11,235 nt of DNA, from NCBI GenBank assembly GCA_964613485.1, contig CAZTHB010000024.1:1-11235 (forward strand). Direction: 5' to 3'. Source of the stretch: JADZGC01 sp964613485 (lineage in GTDB: Bacteria > Patescibacteriota > Saccharimonadia > CAILAD01 > GCA-016700035). The notes below the pieces were generated by a model. The model ran no database searches. It worked only from the letters and a program-made list of their open reading frames with translations, and had not been told where the DNA came from. The translations under genes and the position numbers were made by a program. This document shows, piece by piece, positions 6,554 through 11,235 of the stretch (position 1 is its first letter; every line of letters begins with the position of its first letter).

Positions 6554-9448
6554 ATGCTCGAAGATGCGAGCGATAATAACGGCTTATTTTGGTTAGCGAA
6601 TGACATCAACTGCACTGATTCAATTAGCTGGAATACTAGTAAAGGGTTTGACCCAATCAAGAACTTTCAGGGTACATTTGACGGTCGTGGGTACAAGATC
6701 ATTGGCTTGCATATCAATCGTCCTGACGAAGACAATGTTGGGTTATTTTCAGAGCTGAATGATTACCCTTCTATATACAACCTAGAAATCGACTATACGA
6801 GTACGATCACTGGTCACAATTCTGTGGGATCGATCGCCGGCGGGATTGCATATATAGATATTTTCGGGGTAAAGAGTGCAGCAACGGTTACAGGAAATGA
6901 ATATGTTGGTGGATTGGTTGGGCAGAGCTATGGTTGGGATGACACGCGTATTACGCAATCGTCGTTTAGTGGAGTAGTAGATTCGACGGGTCTAGCGGGA
7001 GGGATAGTAGGGAGCGCAAATACGGGCTACAACTTTACCGATGTATTTGTGAACGGTAATATCCAAGGAAGTATTGCTGGTGGTATCGTTGGCCAATCAG
7101 AAAGCTCTTGCGGGTATCGTTATATCAATAACGCGGTTGCTCTCGGTACGGTAGAGGGTTCGAGTGCCTCGGGTGGTATTGTTGGTCAATATACATCTCA
7201 TTCCTGCTATGTCACCGAGCTCAATGATAGCTATGCGAACACGACACAGCCTGGCGCAGGCACGAAAGGTGGTGTTGTCGGGGCTATGAATGGAGCATCT
7301 GTAAGTATCACAAATACTCACTTCGACGACTCAGCTACGACCGACTGTATCGGTAGCTCGGTTGGTTCATCAACACCAACACTTGAGTGTACATCTCACG
7401 CTACGGATCTGACTATCCCAACCGATCAGCCGTACGCAAGTTGGGATTTTGTGGATGTCTGGGCAGAGGATAGTGGGTTGCCAAAATTACAATTCCCATT
7501 TGCTAGCCCGACAGGACCACTTGCGCCGACCGATCTCGTGGTCGCAGAAGGTACAGATCCCGATTCAATAGAGGCAAGCTGGCAGGCGTCATCAGATAGT
7601 GGCACATATGAATTGAATTACTATCAAGTTCAAATAAAGAAATCGACCGATAACTGGGATCAATTAGCAATTAATAGTAGCTCAGGCACAGAGAGTTATG
7701 ATACTAGCGGCCTCCAGCTTGGCCTGACCTATGATATTCGCATTCGATCTATTACGGAATATTCACCGAGTGACTGGCTTGTGACACAGTTCTCAACCCC
7801 AGACGCGATAGTCGCAAATATTGAGACCTGCCAAGAGCTTCAGGATCTTAATGGTGTATCCGGCGCATATCTCTATGATATTAAGCTGAGTAACGATATT
7901 GATTGTGATGGCATTGATTTTATGCCTCTCGGGCAGTCATCGGATTGGAGCGACAGTTACTTCAATGGTAACTTTGACGGACAAGGGCACAAGATAAAGA
8001 ACCTCACGATAAACACCGACTCGTACTATACTGGTCTATTTGGTGAAACATATCGCGGCACCCTTGAGAATGTTGTCTTCGAGGGTGGGAGTGTTTCGGG
8101 ATATGGCTATGTCGGCTCACTAACTGGCTACTCTGAAGAGAATCAAATATCTAATGTTAGAACAAATCTTGCAGTTACTGCAGAGGATCAGGCCGCAGGC
8201 GGCATCGTCGGCTATTATTACTCGGAAGCTGACGCAGATCTAGAGGGCTTAGTGTCGACTGGTGACATCAATGGTTATTACGATGTCGGTGGTTTGTTCG
8301 GCTACCTCGAGATCGCGTATTCTGGCGTGGACGTCAGTCTGACGAGCAGCTATTCAACAGGGAATGTGGTGGCCAACAACGATAACCGGGCTGGTGGCTT
8401 GATTGGCTACGCATACGTAAATAATGCAGATGATGATTACGTACCCGACACGATATTGACCATTCAAGACGTCTACTCAACGGCAAACGTATCGGGTGAT
8501 GATTATATTGGTGGTTTGATTGGCTACGCAGAATCATACAACGATGCCTACACAGATAGCTTGGCACGTATCATGCTGGATCGGGCTTATTCATCGGGTA
8601 GTGTGACTGCGACTGGGTATGGTGCTGGTGGTTTGATTGGGTATGTAGACGACTTGAGTGATGAAGGCGAGGAGCTTGTGGTGACGAATTCGTTTGCAAC
8701 CGGCGCGATCTCTGCGGATGAGGCAGCCTATGCGCTCGTGGGTAGTGATGGCTACGCAGAAGATGACGGTACATATACTGCAGACAATAACTACTATGAC
8801 CTGATCGGGACTGGTCAGCTTCAACGCGACTACCTCGATGGGGTAGAGAACGGTTACGGCGTCGAGGGTGCAGAATACTTCATGAATAACACCACGAATC
8901 CTCCGTTGGATACTTGGGATTTTGGTGCAGTTTGGGAATCGCATGTAGCAAGCTTACCGACCTTGCGCGGATATATTTCCGATATCACTATTGACATGAG
9001 CTCGGCCGAAGATAGCTCAACCATTGGCTTTACTGCTAGTGGGTGCAGTACATTAGTTGATTGGCAGACACAAAAAGAATCAGATCTTACTGTTGAAGAT
9101 CCGGGTTTCTCATATCCTGTGGGGCTCGTGAAATTTGAGCTGCAAGGCTGTCAGTTTGGCGGTGACGCAACGATTAGTGCAGTCTTTACGACCAATGTAA
9201 ACATTGATGATGTTGTGATTAGAAAATATGATGATCAGCAGAACATTTACACAACCCTTACTTCCGATAATAGTAACTTAGTCTTGCAGCCCACGACGCA
9301 AGACGGTAAGTCGGCCATTCGAGCCACGTATACCATCACTGATGGAGGCTTACTCGATCAGGATGGTGAAGCGAATGGCGTGATTGTTGATCCTGTTGGT
9401 TTGGCGCAGGTAGCGCTTACCGCTCCAAATACAGGATATGGCCATTAA
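6554..9448 (+). CDS. GLUG-FN3-GLUG surface protein with choice-of-anchor-U-type C-terminus; 5' end missing
   Basis: The first ATG gives 964 residues, but homology begins about 11 codons earlier (near 6521), where no start codon exists; the true N-terminus, including any signal peptide, is absent. Domains: GLUG module 1 (to about 315; GG-x-[IV]-x-G cores near 119, 149, 176, 207, 239); FN3 (about 320-416); GLUG module 2 (about 420-805; Cys426 and Cys451, cores near 549, 579, 614, 653, 692). The module ends with NNTTNPPLDTWDF, nearly the same as in the kinase-like protein. Residues about 807-950 resemble the 'choice-of-anchor U' C-terminal domain: SYPVGLVKFELQGCQFGG (853-870), RKYD (890-893), TYTITDGGLLDQDGEANGVI (925-944), VDP. 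It ends APNTGYGH, like an LPXTG-type sorting motif but with no hydrophobic tail or basic end. Probable role: envelope adhesin or structural protein. It is rich in Asp, Ser, Gly and Tyr and poor in Lys. The stop TAA abuts the next gene's ATG. Confidence 0.8.
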   Translation: MLEDASDNNGLFWLANDINCTDSISWNTSKGFDPIKNFQGTFDGRGYKIIGLHINRPDEDNVGLFSELNDYPSIYNLEIDYTSTITGHNSVGSIAGGIAYIDIFGVKSAATVTGNEYVGGLVGQSYGWDDTRITQSSFSGVVDSTGLAGGIVGSANTGYNFTDVFVNGNIQGSIAGGIVGQSESSCGYRYINNAVALGTVEGSSASGGIVGQYTSHSCYVTELNDSYANTTQPGAGTKGGVVGAMNGASVSITNTHFDDSATTDCIGSSVGSSTPTLECTSHATDLTIPTDQPYASWDFVDVWAEDSGLPKLQFPFASPTGPLAPTDLVVAEGTDPDSIEASWQASSDSGTYELNYYQVQIKKSTDNWDQLAINSSSGTESYDTSGLQLGLTYDIRIRSITEYSPSDWLVTQFSTPDAIVANIETCQELQDLNGVSGAYLYDIKLSNDIDCDGIDFMPLGQSSDWSDSYFNGNFDGQGHKIKNLTINTDSYYTGLFGETYRGTLENVVFEGGSVSGYGYVGSLTGYSEENQISNVRTNLAVTAEDQAAGGIVGYYYSEADADLEGLVSTGDINGYYDVGGLFGYLEIAYSGVDVSLTSSYSTGNVVANNDNRAGGLIGYAYVNNADDDYVPDTILTIQDVYSTANVSGDDYIGGLIGYAESYNDAYTDSLARIMLDRAYSSGSVTATGYGAGGLIGYVDDLSDEGEELVVTNSFATGAISADEAAYALVGSDGYAEDDGTYTADNNYYDLIGTGQLQRDYLDGVENGYGVEGAEYFMNNTTNPPLDTWDFGAVWESHVASLPTLRGYISDITIDMSSAEDSSTIGFTASGCSTLVDWQTQKESDLTVEDPGFSYPVGLVKFELQGCQFGGDATISAVFTTNVNIDDVVIRKYDDQQNIYTTLTSDNSNLVLQPTTQDGKSAIRATYTITDGGLLDQDGEANGVIVDPVGLAQVALTAPNTGYGH

Positions 9449-9451
9449 ATG
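9446..9451 (+). promoter_or_regulatory. Zero-gap stop/start junction (TAAATG)
   Basis: The TAA ending the choice-of-anchor-U protein is followed immediately, and in the same frame, by the ATG of the next gene. The nearest Shine-Dalgarno-like AGGA is 12 nt upstream, which is far. Translational coupling by termination-reinitiation is the likely mode, so the two genes would be one operon. Confidence 0.6.
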
Positions 9452-11235
9452 AGATTAGTCCGTCGGATTTTGAGCTTAACCCTAGTAGGTTTGTTGGCTA
9501 CTAATTTGACTTATGTGCCTATAGCGTTCGCCGTTGAGCCAGATACAATAATTACGAGCTCACCGGGATTAATAACGACCGATACGATATCGACCTTTGA
9601 ATTCAGCGCCGACCAAGAAGAATCAATTACATTTGAATGTAGAATCGATGGGGGCCCGTTAAGTCCATGTAGTAGCCCTTTTCAGACACCAGCTTTAGAA
9701 ATTGGTGCACATGTCTTCGAAGTTCAAGCTACTAACGGCGACACTGAGACCGACGCCTCACCGGCGACATTTGCTTGGGAAATTATTTCTTCAGAAATCA
9801 CAAATTGTGAAGAGCTAATAAATATCGATGATGTGCTCGATGGGGATTTCGAGCTTATGTCAGATCTTGACTGTGTATCTGAAGGGAATGATGCGATGAT
9901 TGGTGATAATCAAAATCCTTTTACGGGGAGCTTCGACGGTAACGACCATACTGTTACTATCGACCTTGATCTTTCGGACAATGGTATCGGCTTGTTCTCT
10001 CAGGTAACCGATGGTGGAACGGTCAATAATCTAACGGTTGCCGGCTCAATTGGCGGCAGTAATGAAGTAGGCGGCATTGCCGGAGGAGTTACTGATGCGA
10101 GTTTTGAGAATATTCACAATGAGGCCACAATATCTGGCGAAAATTCTGTAGGTGGGCTCGTGGGGTACATTAATGGCGGTACGTCGATAATGAATTCCTC
10201 TTCGAGCGGGAGTGTGACAGGTGTCAATTATATTGGAGGTCTCGTCGGTAGATTGCAAGCGTCTTCGATAGCATCATCGAGTTCCACGGGTGCAGTGAAC
10301 GGAGTTGATAATGTCGGTGGTGCCGTAGGGTTAATGACCGAAACTTCCGAAGTCGTCAACTCATCTGCTTCTGGTTTGGTGCAAGGAGCTAGCGCTGTCG
10401 GAGGGTTCGTTGGTGGATCGTACTGTTCAAGTTCGCACTACAGAAGCAATGCAACGGGTGATGTGATTGCGTCAGGCTCCGCGGTCGGCGGCTACGTCGG
10501 TGACGACGGCTGTGAAGGCCCGGGCAGTACCTACCTGGAATCCTTTGCATCTGGTGATGTAACTGGCGAATCACTTTTGGGTGGCTTTATTGGGCAAGCT
10601 TTTGTCTCGACACTTGATAAAACGTATGCCCTTGGTGACGTAACCTCGACTGGGGGTGGTTATGTTGGAGGACTCATCGGTTATTCAAACGGATTTGACG
10701 GGGCAGAAACTCAAGTCGATGAGTCATTTGCGCGTGGAGATGTTGTTGCAAATGGTACGAGCGTCGGTGGTTTGGTAGGCGGCACAAGTGGAGACGGTAA
10801 TATCTTTACTGATGTATTTGCTCTCGGATCAGTAACAGGCAGTGGAATCGTAGGCGGGTTATTAGGATATTCCACAGCTGGAACGACTACCACGAATGCG
10901 TATGCAACTGGTCTCATCTCGAGCGGTGATGGGAATGTGGGTGGGCTGCTTGGGGCTGGAGAAGGTGGCACAGTTTTTAACTCTTCATTTTGGGATGAAG
11001 ATGCGACACAGATGTCGCTTGGCGGGAACGGTACGCCAAAAACCACGGCTGAGATGCAGGACATTGCAACATTTACGGATGAGACGACGGTAGGCCTTGC
11101 ACAGGCATGGGATTTTGTTGATGATCCAAATGACGATGAGGGAACAGATGATATTTGGTTTATTGACGCAGGCACTAACGATGGCTACCCTTGCTTCACT
11201 TGGCTCAACAATAGTTGCGACTTTGAATCTGAACA
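9449..11235 (+). CDS. Secreted Ig-like / GLUG-repeat surface protein (3' end beyond window)
   Basis: 595 codons run open to the right edge. Residues 1-28 are a good Sec signal peptide: basic MRLVRR, hydrophobic core ILSLTLVGLLATNL, and AFA before the likely cut at 28/29. Residues about 30-112 form an Ig-like repeat of a common actinobacterial/CPR type, with FECRIDGGPLSPC (Cys64, Cys74) and ATFAWEI. A GLUG module follows, opening with Cys120 and Cys142 as in the neighbouring proteins, then DGNDHTVTIDL. Eleven GG-x-[VIL]-x-G-type cores (starting near 208, 235, 263, 290, 318, 347, 378, 407, 440, 469, 498) are spaced 27-33 residues apart. This regular spacing suggests a beta-solenoid, an inference. 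The array ends in KTTAEMQDIATF...WDF...GYPCF, a usual GLUG terminus, so further domains or an anchor may follow outside the window. It is the only GLUG protein here with an intact N-terminus. Likely an extracellular adhesin or surface-layer component, in an operon with the preceding gene. Confidence 0.83.
   Translation, partial: MRLVRRILSLTLVGLLATNLTYVPIAFAVEPDTIITSSPGLITTDTISTFEFSADQEESITFECRIDGGPLSPCSSPFQTPALEIGAHVFEVQATNGDTETDASPATFAWEIISSEITNCEELINIDDVLDGDFELMSDLDCVSEGNDAMIGDNQNPFTGSFDGNDHTVTIDLDLSDNGIGLFSQVTDGGTVNNLTVAGSIGGSNEVGGIAGGVTDASFENIHNEATISGENSVGGLVGYINGGTSIMNSSSSGSVTGVNYIGGLVGRLQASSIASSSSTGAVNGVDNVGGAVGLMTETSEVVNSSASGLVQGASAVGGFVGGSYCSSSHYRSNATGDVIASGSAVGGYVGDDGCEGPGSTYLESFASGDVTGESLLGGFIGQAFVSTLDKTYALGDVTSTGGGYVGGLIGYSNGFDGAETQVDESFARGDVVANGTSVGGLVGGTSGDGNIFTDVFALGSVTGSGIVGGLLGYSTAGTTTTNAYATGLISSGDGNVGGLLGAGEGGTVFNSSFWDEDATQMSLGGNGTPKTTAEMQDIATFTDETTVGLAQAWDFVDDPNDDEGTDDIWFIDAGTNDGYPCFTWLNNSCDFESE

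Noticed and set aside
8334..8944. Minus-strand open frames across the GLUG module (rich in His, Arg, Ser)
   Set aside because: The composition is what the antisense of Gly/Tyr/Asp-rich repeats produces; no domain or start signal supports them.
6518..9448. Frameshift as the explanation for the missing N-terminus of the first plus-strand GLUG protein
   Set aside because: The DNA upstream of about 6511 is clearly the antisense of the kinase-like protein's FN3 domain, so shifting frame does not recover a GLUG-protein N-terminus.
10711..11175. 154-codon minus-strand open frame in the right-hand GLUG gene
   Set aside because: The plus frame is continuous with a signal peptide and regular GLUG repeats; the Pro/Ser-rich minus frame is its shadow.
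9449..11235. DNA-level tandem repeat or CRISPR-like array in the GLUG region
   Set aside because: Periodicity is in the protein; the nucleotide units differ too much and vary from 27 to 33 codons, with no constant repeat and spacer pattern.

Overview
The window looks like a piece of a Patescibacteria/CPR genome, most plausibly Candidatus Saccharibacteria (TM7). This is inferred from gene content, not from a marker gene: a TrmB-type regulator that appears to be leaderless, an OpgC-like membrane acyltransferase, and several GLUG/fibronectin-III surface proteins, one fused to a histidine-kinase-like core. TGA is used as a stop (end of the kinase-like gene, followed in frame by TAG), so nothing suggests the UGA-Gly code of SR1/Gracilibacteria.

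Region 1 (1-2168) is a divergent pair. A minus-strand gene, cut by the left edge, encodes a CoaB-like (phosphopantothenate-cysteine ligase-type) domain fused to a class II aldolase/adducin domain. Facing away from it is a TrmB-family regulator. The AT-rich spacer between them (1133-1307) holds a promoter for each gene. It also holds a perfect 7-3-7 inverted repeat overlapping the regulator's -35 box, which suggests autoregulation and perhaps control of the divergent gene. The regulator ends at an intrinsic terminator.

Region 2 (2169-3472) is an AT-rich OpgC-like acyltransferase gene, closed by a 14-bp-stem terminator that serves two convergent genes. A 19-nt motif (CGAGCAAGTGRGTCAMCAA) lies next to both terminators flanking this gene.

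Region 3 (3473-11235) is a GLUG surface-protein locus. The minus-strand gene (3473-6517) encodes FN3, GLUG module, TM1, DHp-like segment, TM2, TM3, second DHp-like segment and HATPase. Both DHp-like segments lack the phospho-accepting histidine. On the plus strand, a GLUG-FN3-GLUG-'choice-of-anchor U'-type protein (6554-9448) is followed with no gap (TAA then ATG) by a secreted Ig-like plus 11-repeat GLUG protein that runs off the right edge. The kinase-like gene and the first plus-strand GLUG gene meet head to head at about 6511-6521. Both are cut inside or between domains and neither has a signal peptide. This is an inversion breakpoint, either biological (rearrangement or phase-variable inversion) or a chimeric assembly, and it is the feature most worth checking.

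The sensor-like protein and the secreted proteins share the same extracellular module, with a conserved Cys pair at its start. They may therefore act on the same surface structure or ligand; this is inference. No tRNA, rRNA, CRISPR array or transposase was seen.
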